A DNA stretch of 64,000 nucleotides, from assembly GCF_913055165.1 (NCBI RefSeq), contig NZ_CAJXJS010000001.1:62001-126000 (forward strand). The letters are read 5' to 3'. The position numbers and the translations under genes are program-made. Shown piece after piece: positions 25,329-33,551 of this stretch. Under the pieces are notes generated by a model. It saw only the letters and a program-made list of their open reading frames with translations, had not been told where the DNA came from and did no database searches. Positions within the stretch are counted from its first letter, which is position 1. The number at the start of each line of letters is the position of its first letter. Origin of the DNA: an uncultured Devosia sp. GTDB lineage: Bacteria; Pseudomonadota; Alphaproteobacteria; Rhizobiales; Devosiaceae.

Positions 25329-27401
25329 ATGAGCATAGACGTTCCCCAGTCCATCCTGGACGAATTGACGGATGTCGACATGCCGCGGCTGCCGGCCGCG
25401 CCGGCCGCGCGTGAGCGCGTGTCCATTGGTGGGAAATCGCTGCCAGTCTACCGCTATGGCTGCGTGATCGTTGGCTCGGGGGCAGCGGGCCTGCGGGCTG
25501 CGGTGGAACTCAAGCGGCGGGGCAATGATGTCGCGGTGATCAGCCAGAGCGCCTGGGGCGGGACTTCAGCCTGCTCGGGGTCGGACAAGCAGACGCTGCA
25601 CACCGCCAATACGGCCGACCGTGGCGACGACTTCCGCGCCATGGCACGGGCCATTCGCGCGGGCGGGGCCATGGATGAAGACACCGCCTATGTCGAGGCC
25701 GTGGGATCGGCGCGGATGATGGCCTCACTGCAATATCTGGGGCTGCCACTGCCGCAGGACCGGTTCGGCGGAACCCTGCGCTACCAGACCGATCACGACG
25801 AGGTCGGACGGGCCACGAGCTGCGGCCCGCGCACCTCCCGCCTGATGGTCAAGGTCCTGGCCGAGGAGGCGATCCGGCTGGGCATTCCGATCTACAACCA
25901 GACGACGGCGGCCCGGATCGTCACCGAGGGGAAGGGCGGCGCGAAGCAGGTTGCGGGCGTGCTGGCGGCGCGGGCAGGCGACAGGTCCCAGGACAATCCC
26001 ATGGGCCTGGCCCTCTTCCGGTGCAACATACTGGTGCTGGCGGCCGGCGGGCCGGGCGAACTCTATCGCGACAGTGTCTACCCCAATGGTTGCTTCGGTT
26101 CGCTGGGCCTGGCGCTGGAAGCTGGTATCGACCTGGTCAACCTCACCGAAAGCCAGTTCGGCATCGGCACCCGGCGCGAGGGGTTTCCCTGGAACCTCTC
26201 GGGCACCTATGTCCAGGCCATGCCGCACATCTATTCAGTCGACGCCGATGGGGTCGAGTACCACTTCCTCGCCGACTACTACCGGACGACACAGGAACTG
26301 GCCTCCAACGTCTTCCGCAAGGGCTATCAGTGGCCGTTCCACGCCACGCGCATGCTCGACTTCGGATCGAGCCTGGTTGATCTCGCCATCCACCGGGAAT
26401 CCGCTGCCGGACGCCGGGTCTTCATGGATTTCAATCGCAATCCGCTGCCGATCGAGGGTGACCAGCCGTTCTCGCTGGAACGGCTCGACGACGACGTACG
26501 CCACTACCTGGGCAATGCCGGCGCGACGCAGGACCTGCCGATCCAGAGGCTGGCGCATATGAACCCGCTCGCGATCGAACTCTACCGCCGCTACAAGGTG
26601 GATATCGCCGCCGAGCCGCTCGAATTCGCGGTCAACAACCAGCACATGAATGGCGGCATCCTGGTCGATATCTGGGGGCGGAGCTCGCTTGCCGGGTGCT
26701 ATGCCGTGGGTGAAGCCGCCGGTACCCATGGGGTTACCCGCCCGGGCGGGGCCGCGCTCAACGCCGGCCAGGTGTTTGGTACAAGGGCCGCTGAAGACAT
26801 AGCCGCGGGCGGCAGGGCCAAGATAGCGCCTGGCGCGGTGACGGCGGGTCTGGCCGAGCGAGAGATGGCCGCGCTGCACGACATCGTGCGGCCGGACAGT
26901 CCCCTGACCATCAAGTCGGTGCGCGCCAGCGTCCAGGCGCGGATGAGTGACCACGCGGGGATCATCTGCGATGCGGCAGGGGTGGCCTCCGCACTCGCCG
27001 AGGCACGCCAGCTCAATGCGGAGATTGCCAGGCATGGCATCGGCTATGCCCATGCTGGCGAGGCAATCCGCGCCGCCCAGTGGCAGCAGATGGCACTGGC
27101 ATCCGAAGCGGTCCTCGCCGCGCTGGATCACTATATCCGCAACGGCGGCGGCAGCCGCGGTGCGCGCACCATCTGCGATCCCCTGGGTGAAGCCGAGCCA
27201 TCGACCAGACACGGCCCGCTGGAGCAGTACCGGTTCCGCAAGGAGTGGCCCGAGCATCGGGAAGAGCAGATCGTCGTCCGCTTCGACGGGACAGCGATGG
27301 TCATCAGCACACGGCCCAATCGCAGCCTCGACGAAACCGAAAAGTCGTTCTTCGAGCGGGATTGGCCCGATTGGCTGACGGGGCGCATCCATGCACAGTG
27401 A
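25329..27401 (+). CDS. FAD-dependent oxidoreductase, fumarate reductase/succinate dehydrogenase flavoprotein-like
   Basis: 690 residues from ATG 25329 (a GTG three bases earlier is in frame). The FAD dinucleotide-binding motif reads CVIVGSGAAGLRAAVELKRR near residue 50, followed by SQSAWGGTSACSGSDKQT, resembling the flavoprotein subunits of fumarate reductases. A C-terminal block GVTRPGGAALNAGQVFGTRA matches the conserved FAD-contacting region of that superfamily. Lacks a signal peptide. No iron-sulfur or membrane partner gene is nearby, so it probably works alone as a dehydrogenase/reductase on a pathway intermediate. It overlaps the kinase start by eleven bases. Function unresolved. Confidence 0.8.
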   Translation: MSIDVPQSILDELTDVDMPRLPAAPAARERVSIGGKSLPVYRYGCVIVGSGAAGLRAAVELKRRGNDVAVISQSAWGGTSACSGSDKQTLHTANTADRGDDFRAMARAIRAGGAMDEDTAYVEAVGSARMMASLQYLGLPLPQDRFGGTLRYQTDHDEVGRATSCGPRTSRLMVKVLAEEAIRLGIPIYNQTTAARIVTEGKGGAKQVAGVLAARAGDRSQDNPMGLALFRCNILVLAAGGPGELYRDSVYPNGCFGSLGLALEAGIDLVNLTESQFGIGTRREGFPWNLSGTYVQAMPHIYSVDADGVEYHFLADYYRTTQELASNVFRKGYQWPFHATRMLDFGSSLVDLAIHRESAAGRRVFMDFNRNPLPIEGDQPFSLERLDDDVRHYLGNAGATQDLPIQRLAHMNPLAIELYRRYKVDIAAEPLEFAVNNQHMNGGILVDIWGRSSLAGCYAVGEAAGTHGVTRPGGAALNAGQVFGTRAAEDIAAGGRAKIAPGAVTAGLAEREMAALHDIVRPDSPLTIKSVRASVQARMSDHAGIICDAAGVASALAEARQLNAEIARHGIGYAHAGEAIRAAQWQQMALASEAVLAALDHYIRNGGGSRGARTICDPLGEAEPSTRHGPLEQYRFRKEWPEHREEQIVVRFDGTAMVISTRPNRSLDETEKSFFERDWPDWLTGRIHAQ

Positions 27402-28395
27402 TATTCTCCGCATTGTCGGAATTGGCGAAGCCATGGTGGAACTGTCGCCGGCGGGCGAGGGGCTCTATCGGCTGGGCTTTGCCGGCGACACGTTCAACAC
27501 GGCCTGGCACCTGGCGCAGCTCCTTGGAGGGCGCGCCTCGGTGGGTTTCTGCACGCGGATCGGCACCGATGCCACCTCTCAAAGGTTCGTTAGCGAACTG
27601 AAACGCGATGGTCTCGACACCAAGGTCGTCGGGCGAGACAAGTCCAAGCATATGGGGCTCTACATGATCGAGCTCAACGGCACGGAACGAAGCTTCCAGT
27701 ACTGGAGGGGCGAGTCCGCCGCAAAATCCCTGGCGAACAAGTCGGCCAAGCTGGAGCAAGATCAGGCCGGCGCTGACCTGATTCACATATCCGGCATTAC
27801 TGTAGCGATCTTACCACCCCACGCCAGGGAGAAACTTCTTCGTACCCTGAGCACTGCACGCCGTACGGGCACCAGAATATCTTTCGATCCCAATGTTCGT
27901 CCAGCACTCTGGTCCAGCCTCGATAAGGCTCGGAACGCAACCCTCGACTTTGTGGCAATCGCCGATATCGTGCTGCCCAGTTTCGACGACGAGCGACTGC
28001 TGTGGGGCGATTCCAATCCTACCCAGACGGTCCGCCGTTACCGAGACCTAGGCGTGGCTGAAACGGTGGTGAAGAACGGCAGCGACCCGGTCACCTGTGC
28101 CACGCCGGGCGAGCAGCACTGGCTGCCGACGCCGGCGGTATCGGGCATCGTCGATACAACGGGGGCAGGGGACGCGTTCAACGCCGGCTACCTTGCCGCG
28201 CGCTGCCAGGAGCTGGGCCAGACCGAGGCCGTCGCGGCGGGGCAGGCCGTTTCGGCGGAGGTCCTGAAATCGGCTGGCGCGCGGGCGCATCGAGACACCA
28301 TTCGCGCTCTGGGGCTGCGTCTGTTTGGCAGCCAACCGGAAGTCGCCGCTCGGCGCGACGACATTACTCTTGACGATGGAGCGGCACTTGACTAG
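27391..28395 (+). CDS. PfkB-family carbohydrate kinase (2-keto-3-deoxygluconate kinase-like)
   Basis: 334 residues. N-terminal IVGIGEAMVELSPAGEG and GFAGDTFNTAWHLAQLL match the substrate lobe of KdgK-like sugar kinases; the C-terminal anion-hole motif DTTGAGDAFNAGYLAA contains the catalytic Asp. Family members phosphorylate 2-keto-3-deoxygluconate or related keto sugars with ATP. The start overlaps the preceding flavoprotein gene. Codon use and composition dip slightly in AT-richness around 27780-27960, but no frame break is seen. Likely commits the pathway product to central metabolism. Confidence 0.9.
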   Translation: MHSDILRIVGIGEAMVELSPAGEGLYRLGFAGDTFNTAWHLAQLLGGRASVGFCTRIGTDATSQRFVSELKRDGLDTKVVGRDKSKHMGLYMIELNGTERSFQYWRGESAAKSLANKSAKLEQDQAGADLIHISGITVAILPPHAREKLLRTLSTARRTGTRISFDPNVRPALWSSLDKARNATLDFVAIADIVLPSFDDERLLWGDSNPTQTVRRYRDLGVAETVVKNGSDPVTCATPGEQHWLPTPAVSGIVDTTGAGDAFNAGYLAARCQELGQTEAVAAGQAVSAEVLKSAGARAHRDTIRALGLRLFGSQPEVAARRDDITLDDGAALD

Positions 28396-28400
28396 TGCAA

Positions 28401-28416
28401 TTTGGAACGTTCTAAA
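28401..28416. promoter_or_regulatory. LacI-type operator C
   Basis: TTTGGAACGTTCTAAA: left half TTTGGAAC is perfect, right half matches 7 of 8. It sits in the 122-base gap before the GMC gene at 28518, flanked by AAT/ATTT that extend the symmetry. Expected to control the 28518 transcription unit. Confidence 0.7.
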
Positions 28417-28517
28417 TTTGAGGACATCCGGGGCATTTGCGATCGGGTCCGCGGTAAGACGGCACGGTTACTGGCCCCAAGCTGCGCGCCAATTCCGCCG
28501 GTCTGGAGGAGAGTTGC

Positions 28518-30107
28518 ATGTCGCAACATTATGACTTCATCATCGTCGGCGGAGGCTCGGCCGGCTGCGTTCTCGCCGCTCGGCTGAGCGAGAATCCGGG
28601 TGTCCGGGTGCTGCTGCTCGAGGCCGGCGGTCGCGACTGGCACCCGTTCTACCACCTGCCCGCCGGCTTTGCCAAAATGACCAAGGGCATCGGTAGCTGG
28701 GGTTGGCATACCGTGCCGCAGAAGCACATGAACGGCATGGTGATCCGCTATACCCAGGCCAAGGTCATCGGCGGTGGCTCGTCCATCAACGCCCAGATCT
28801 ACACGCGTGGAAATGCCCTCGACTATGACGAGTGGCGGCAGCTCGGCTGCGTCGGCTGGGGCTATGAGGACGTGCTGCCCTATTTCCGCAAGGCCGAGGA
28901 CAATGACACTTTTGACGACCGCTACCATGGGCTGGGCGGCCCGCTCGGCGTCAGCAAGCCGGCCGCGCCGCTGCCGATCTGCGAGGCCTATTTCGACGCT
29001 GCGGGCGCGCTCGGCATCCCGCGCAATCCCGACATGACCGGCGCCAGCCAGGATGGGGTGGGCTATTACCAACTGACCCAGCGACATGTGCGCCGCTCTT
29101 CGGCCGCCATGGCCTATCTCGCGCCCCTTCGCGGCAAGCGTCCTAACCTGACTGTGCGGACCGAGGCCCAGGTGCTGCGCATCGTGGTGGAGCGGGGCAG
29201 GGCCGTTGGCGTGGAGTTGGCAGGGGAGGGCGTGGTAGGCGCCGGCAAGGAAGTGCTGCTCTCCTCTGGCGCCATCGGCTCGCCGCGGCTCTTGCAGCTC
29301 TCCGGTATCGGGCCGGCCGAACACCTCTCGCAGGTCGGCATCGACGTCGTCCATGATCACCCGGAAGTTGGGTCTAACCTGCAGGATCATCTCGATCTCT
29401 TCGTCATCGCCGAGTGCACCGGCCCCCATACCTATGACCGTTATGCCAAGTTGCATTGGTCGGCGCTGGCCGGGCTGCAATACATTCTCACGCGCTCCGG
29501 CCCGGTCGCCTCGAGCCTCTTCGAGACCGGCGGCTTCTGGTATGCCGACAAGCATGCCCGCTCACCCGATATCCAGTTTCACCTGGGCCTGGGCTCGGGC
29601 ATCGAGGCCGGTGTCGAGACCATGAAACAGGGCGGCGTTACCCTCAATTCTGCCTATCTGCGGCCCCGCTCACGCGGCACGGTGCGTGTTGCCAGCCCCG
29701 ACCCCAAGGCAGCGCCGCTGATCGACCCCAATTACTGGGCCGATCCTTATGATCGCGAGATGTCGATCCGCGGCCTCAAGCTGGCACAGGAGATCATGCG
29801 CCAGGACGCGCTCAAACCCTTCGTCAAGGCCGAGCGCCTGCCGGGCCCGGACGTGAAGACCGACCAGGATTATTTCGACTATGCCTGCCGCCACGCCAAG
29901 ACCGACCACCATCCCGCCGGCACCTGTCGCATGGGCGCCGACGAGCGCGCCGTGGTGGACAGTGAACTGCGCTTCAACGGCCTTGCCGGTCTCCGGGTAA
30001 TCGACGCCTCGATCATGCCGACCGTGATCTCGGCCAATACCAATGCGACGGCCATCATGATCGGTGAAAAGGGCGCCGACCTGGTCAAGGCATCGCACGG
30101 TCTTTAG
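28518..30107 (+). CDS. GMC-family FAD-dependent alcohol dehydrogenase (choline dehydrogenase-like)
   Basis: 529 residues from ATG 28518 (GGAGGAGAG upstream). FAD-binding DFIIVGGGSAGCVLAARLSE opens the protein; the GMC signature KVIGGGSSINAQIYTRGN is near residue 78, and SSGAIGSPRLLQLSGIGP is the second GMC signature. Catalytic His in DHHPAGTCRMG (about 465) and Asn in SANTNATAIMIGEKGAD (about 509). It resembles the BetA branch but is in a sugar locus, has its own LacI-type operator and is not near other choline genes, so it probably oxidises a polyol, sugar alcohol or glycoside. Confidence 0.9.
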   Translation: MSQHYDFIIVGGGSAGCVLAARLSENPGVRVLLLEAGGRDWHPFYHLPAGFAKMTKGIGSWGWHTVPQKHMNGMVIRYTQAKVIGGGSSINAQIYTRGNALDYDEWRQLGCVGWGYEDVLPYFRKAEDNDTFDDRYHGLGGPLGVSKPAAPLPICEAYFDAAGALGIPRNPDMTGASQDGVGYYQLTQRHVRRSSAAMAYLAPLRGKRPNLTVRTEAQVLRIVVERGRAVGVELAGEGVVGAGKEVLLSSGAIGSPRLLQLSGIGPAEHLSQVGIDVVHDHPEVGSNLQDHLDLFVIAECTGPHTYDRYAKLHWSALAGLQYILTRSGPVASSLFETGGFWYADKHARSPDIQFHLGLGSGIEAGVETMKQGGVTLNSAYLRPRSRGTVRVASPDPKAAPLIDPNYWADPYDREMSIRGLKLAQEIMRQDALKPFVKAERLPGPDVKTDQDYFDYACRHAKTDHHPAGTCRMGADERAVVDSELRFNGLAGLRVIDASIMPTVISANTNATAIMIGEKGADLVKASHGL

Positions 30108-30163
30108 GGCGCTCCACTGCATCACATGCCGGATCGATCGAAAGCACATCTGTTGGAACAGAA

Positions 30164-30179
30164 ATTGGAACGATCCAAA
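30164..30179. promoter_or_regulatory. LacI-type operator D
   Basis: ATTGGAACGATCCAAA matches the shared palindrome 7 of 8 in each half; an additional TTGGAAC half-site lies at about 30153-30159. It is about 120 bp upstream of the orphan binding-protein gene at 30300, which it likely controls. Confidence 0.65.
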
Positions 30180-30299
30180 ATTGATGCCAGACGAAAGACA
30201 AGGCCGCAGCGGGATGGCGGCCACGAGGAATCCGGCACCGTGAGGGCCGGGACGTGGATCCGATCCACGGACGACTGCAACATAGGAGGAGAATAGAGG

Positions 30300-31571
30300 A
30301 TGACTTCGAAAATGCTTCGTGCTGGCCTCGGGGTGAGCGTGCTGGCCATGGGCCTGGGCATGGCCGCTGCGCCGGCCATGGCCGACCCGAATGTGGAAGT
30401 GATGCATTTCTGGACCACGGGTGGTGAGGCCGCCGCGCTGGCCACAATTCGCGACAAGGTCGTGGCAGCCGGCGTTGCGTGGCAGGATGCGCCGGTGGCC
30501 GGTGGCGGCGGCGACCAGGCCAAGACCGCGCTGCAGGCGCGTATCGCGGCAGGCAACCCGCCCACGGCCATGCTGATGCTGGGGCAGAACATCATCGACT
30601 GGGCCAATGAGGGTCTCTTGTCCAATGTCGATGCAGTGGCGGAGCGGGAACTCTGGGACTCGGTCCTGCCCGAAGCGGTCAAGGCCTTCACGCAGATCGA
30701 TGGTCACTATGTCTCCGCACCGACCAATGTGCACCGGACCGACATGCTCTGGGTCAGCGTCGAGGCTTTCGAGGCGATCGGGGCGGATTATCCCAAGACC
30801 TGGGAGGAACTGAACGCCCTGGCACCGCGCTTCCTCGAAGCCGGCGTCATTCCGCTCGCCCATGGCGGGCAGGCATGGCAGGAGGCCTACATGTTCGAGG
30901 CCGTGGCGCTTGGTGTGGGCGGCGCCGACTTCTACCGCAAGGCCCTGGTCGATCTCGACGAGGCCACGCTTCGCTCCGAGACGATGACGGCGGTCTTCGC
31001 TGAACTCGCCGCACTGCGCGGCATGATCGACGAGAACGCCCCGGGACGCGACTGGAACCTCGCCACCGCCATGGTCATCAATGGCGAGGCGGCCATGCAG
31101 ATCATGGGAGACTGGGCCAAGGGCGAATTCACCAATGCCGGTCTCGTGCCCAACGAGGACTTTGCCTGTATTCCGGTGCCGCGCACCAGCGACGGCGGCT
31201 TCATTTATCTGGTCAACTCGCTGTCTTTCTTCGACCAGCCGGAAGCGGATCGCAAGCTCGGCCAGGATGTGCTCGCCAGTGCGATCATGGATCCTCAGGT
31301 CCAGATCGATTTCAATCTGGCCAAGGGGGCAATTCCCGCCCGCACCGACCTTGACATGACCTCCCTCGATGCCTGCGCACAGGCGACGGCCGCCGACTTT
31401 GCCGCTGCCGATGCGGATGGGACCGCGGTCCCGACCTTTGCGGGTACGCATGCGGCTGCGGCCAATATCGTGGGTGCAGCAACCGACGCTGTCACAGAGT
31501 TCTTCAATTCCGACCTGTCGCCCGAGGATGGCGCGTCCTTGCTTGCCGACGCCGTGCTTTCGGCACTCTGA
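30300..31571 (+). CDS. Orphan sugar ABC transporter substrate-binding protein (CUT1)
   Basis: 423 residues from ATG 30300 with GGAGGAG upstream. Signal peptide ending PAMA, mature N-terminus DPNVEVMHFWTTGGEAAALA. Segments [48 protein letters not shown] and KGAIPARTDL align directly with the binding protein at 17152. No permease or ATPase follows, so it probably feeds the CUT1 permeases at 18527-20304 with a second ligand. Shares the LacI-type operator with that operon, which supports a common regulon. Confidence 0.94.
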   Translation: MTSKMLRAGLGVSVLAMGLGMAAAPAMADPNVEVMHFWTTGGEAAALATIRDKVVAAGVAWQDAPVAGGGGDQAKTALQARIAAGNPPTAMLMLGQNIIDWANEGLLSNVDAVAERELWDSVLPEAVKAFTQIDGHYVSAPTNVHRTDMLWVSVEAFEAIGADYPKTWEELNALAPRFLEAGVIPLAHGGQAWQEAYMFEAVALGVGGADFYRKALVDLDEATLRSETMTAVFAELAALRGMIDENAPGRDWNLATAMVINGEAAMQIMGDWAKGEFTNAGLVPNEDFACIPVPRTSDGGFIYLVNSLSFFDQPEADRKLGQDVLASAIMDPQVQIDFNLAKGAIPARTDLDMTSLDACAQATAADFAAADADGTAVPTFAGTHAAAANIVGAATDAVTEFFNSDLSPEDGASLLADAVLSAL

Positions 31572-31582
31572 CCCAATGAGAA

Positions 31583-31606
31583 GCGGCCCGGCATGAGCCG
31601 GGCCGC
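31583..31606 (+). terminator. Stem-loop after the orphan binding-protein gene
   Basis: GCGGCCCGGC (31583-31592) and GCCGGGCCGC (31597-31606) form a perfect 10-bp stem closed by loop ATGA, 11 bases after the stop codon. A short TAATTT follows. Could terminate or protect the 3' end; the Dabb gene follows 46 bases later. Confidence 0.7.
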
Positions 31607-31652
31607 ATAATTTCGTCAGGAACCTCTGACCAAATCGCCACGAGGATCTCCC

Positions 31653-31964
31653 ATGCTCAAGCACTGCGTCTTTCTCAACCTCAAATCCTCTGCGGAAATG
31701 GCCGCTGTGCGGGAGGCCTTGATGCTCCTGTCGGGTCTCGTTGGCGAAGTGGCTGGCATGATCGACTTTGTCGAAGGTCCCAACCGGGACTTCGAACAAC
31801 GTTCGGAAGGCTACGGCCACGGCTTTATCGTGACCTTTGCGGACCGCCCCGCGCACCTCGCTTACGAGGCACATCCTGACCACGTCCGTGCAGGCGCCAT
31901 GCTGGTTGAGGCCTGCAGGGAAGGTGTGGAGGGCATATTTGTCGCAGACCTGGAAGTCGCGTAG
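31653..31964 (+). CDS. Dabb-domain (stress-responsive A/B barrel) protein
   Basis: 103 residues. MLKHCVFLNLK at the N-terminus and YGHGFIVTFADRPAHLAYEAHPDH in the middle are the hallmark strands of dimeric alpha/beta-barrel (Dabb) proteins. The His-rich end of the second motif is typical. Dabb proteins are small, sometimes act as cyclases or isomerases, and often occur beside sugar- or aromatic-degradation genes. Last gene of the catabolic locus before the IS element. Function here unknown. Confidence 0.85.
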   Translation: MLKHCVFLNLKSSAEMAAVREALMLLSGLVGEVAGMIDFVEGPNRDFEQRSEGYGHGFIVTFADRPAHLAYEAHPDHVRAGAMLVEACREGVEGIFVADLEVA

Positions 31965-31968
31965 CTGC

Positions 31969-31984
31969 TTCGGAACGGTCCATC
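31969..31984. promoter_or_regulatory. Degenerate LacI-type operator-like site E
   Basis: TTCGGAACGGTCCATC matches the left half of the shared motif 7 of 8 but the right half only 5 of 8. It lies right after the Dabb gene and about 65 bp before the IS element, where no downstream gene remains. May be a relic. Confidence 0.3.
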
Positions 31985-32083
31985 AAAGCATGCAGGCGGA
32001 GCCCGGACCGCGGCAGCTCTTGTCAGAGGCACATGGGTTTTGCGCGCAGTGAATAGCCCCGCGTTCTGTAGACACCTTCGGGG

Positions 32084-32943
32084 TTAGGTTTGGTGTCGCC
32101 GTTCGAACTCGACGGGTGAGAGCATGCCGTTGCGGACGTGCTTGCGGGTCGGATTGTAGAACATCTCGATGTAGTCGAACACATCCTGTCGGGCTTCGTC
32201 CCGTGTTCGATAGGTCCGACGCCTGATCCTCTCGCGCGTGAGCAGACTAAAGAAGCTCTCGGCCACCGCATTGTCGTGGCAGTTGCCGCGCCGGCTCATG
32301 GAGTGAACCAGATTGTGGTGCCGCAGGAAGCTGGCCCAGTCCATGCTGGTGAACTGAGAGCCCTGGTCTGAGTGGACCAACACCGTATTTTGTGGCTTGC
32401 GGCGCCAGACCGCCATGTGCAGGGCCTGAAGGACGACCTCGCTGGTCTGCCGGCTTTGTAGCGACCAGCCGATGACGCGGCGCGAGAACAGGTCGATGAC
32501 CACGGCCAGATAGGCAAAGCCCTCCATGGTCTTGATATAGGTGATGTCGGTCACCCAGGCGGTGTCCGGTGCATCGACGTCGAACTGCCGGGCCAGGGTG
32601 TTGTCGACCACGACCGATGGCTTGCCACCATAGGAGCCAGGCCGGCGCCGATAGCCGATCTGTGCCTTGATCCCGGCCAGTCGGGCAAGCGCGCAATACG
32701 GTTGGCGCAACTGGTCTCGCCCTGGTCCAGCAGGTCGTCATGCAGCTTGCGATAGCCATAGACCCTGCCGCTCTGCTTCCAGGCCTCCTCGATCAGTTGG
32801 GTCTGGCGAATGTCTTCCTGGGCCCGTTTGCTCAAGGGGTTCTTGAGCCAGGCATAGAAGCCGCTGGGATGGATCGAAAGGCACCGGCACATGGTGCGCA
32901 CACAGAATTGCTGGCGATGCTCGGCAACGAACGCGTACCTCAC
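32084..32943 (-). pseudogene. IS3-family transposase OrfB, disrupted by a one-base frameshift
   Basis: The N-terminal part (from GTG 32943) contains RTMCRCLSIHPSGFYAWLKN and YGYRKLHDDLL, and the C-terminal part carries the rve integrase core with the DDE triad in TDITYI, HSDQGSQF and NAVAESFF. The two parts are in different frames. Near 32683-32685 one G appears missing: the sequence reads ...ARL then shifts, and adding one base restores ANRIARLARLAGI. IS3 programmed frameshifting occurs between orfA and orfB, not here, so this is a real lesion or a sequencing error. Confidence 0.88.
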
Positions 32944-33209
32944 TTTGCATCCTTGGCGAAGTACGCGGCCGCTTTTTTTAGGATGTCGCGCTCCTCGGTG
33001 ACCCGCGCCAATTCTCGCTTCAGCTGCCGGATCTCCTCGGACTGTTCATCGCCCTTGCCGACATCCGATGCGTACTTCTTGCGCCACGCGTAGAGCGAGT
33101 GGGGACTCACCCCCAGACGCTGCGACACCTCCGAAACCGGATATCCTCGCTCGGTGATCTGACGCACCGCGTCACGCTTGAACTCGTCGCTGAAATTGCC
33201 TTTGCCCAT
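32940..33209 (-). CDS. IS3-family transposase OrfA
   Basis: 89 residues: helix-turn-helix region FSDEFKRDAVRQITERGYPV then RLGVSPHSLYAWRKKYA, followed by a leucine-zipper-like coil QLKRELARVTEERDILKKAA. This is the DNA-binding OrfA of IS3 elements. Near its 3' end an A7 run (complement of 32973-32979) followed by GCG provides a slippery site for -1 frameshifting into the orfB frame, which is open through the junction. Confidence 0.95.
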   Translation of the reverse strand: MGKGNFSDEFKRDAVRQITERGYPVSEVSQRLGVSPHSLYAWRKKYASDVGKGDEQSEEIRQLKRELARVTEERDILKKAAAYFAKDAK

Positions 33210-33269
33210 GTAGGCCTCCTTGCCTCAAAATTAGGGAAGAAGGCGTCTACAAATCTAGGGGCTATTCAG

Positions 33270-33551
33270 CGGTTACGAGTATCCGATGCCGTCTTATCTG
33301 GCCTCTATCGACTGGGGGCGCTCCCTCGTCCAAGTATTCGGACAGCTCGCGGTTTCAAGTTGACACCCGTTTCCACTGTTCGAGCTTTCGAAGCGCAATA
33401 TGCCACTTTGGGAGAAATCGCGAATGGGCTCGGCTTGTCTACAAACGGCACTATGAAGGTACTCAAGGCAAAGAAAATTTCCGCCCTCCCATTACCTTGC
33501 GGAAGGTACTCCGTCTTCGAGCGCGCGGATGTTGCGCACATTATCCGATAG
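33270..33551 (+). pseudogene. C-terminal remnant of an unidentified gene cut by the IS element
   Basis: Starting right at the IS end, one frame stays open for 93 residues to TAG at 33549-33551. It contains RAFEAQYATLGEIANGLGLS and a final FERADVAHIIR, a helix-turn-helix-like arrangement reminiscent of the C-termini of TniQ- or phage-type DNA-binding proteins. No start codon or ribosome binding site is present and the frame's N-terminal portion is IS sequence. No matching 5' part is found on the other side of the IS, so the insertion was probably accompanied by a deletion. Confidence 0.5.

Larger units (their letters stand above)
32050..33268 (-). mobile_element. IS3-family insertion sequence, 1219 bp, transposase broken
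   Basis: Ends are imperfect terminal inverted repeats of about 30 bp. Both ends begin TGAATAGCCCC going inwards, and both later contain TGTAGAC followed by CCTTC; four differences lie between these blocks. The outermost bases are TG and CA as in IS3 elements. It carries orfA and orfB on the minus strand. No exact target-site duplication is visible (left flank GCAG, right flank GCGG). The orfB frame is disrupted, so the element is probably immobile without help. Confidence 0.93.

Noticed and set aside
33099-33551. A complete 150-residue gene spanning the right IS end
   Set aside because: Its first 57 residues are antisense to orfA and the IS end; only the part after 33269 can be chromosomal coding sequence, so it is listed as a remnant.
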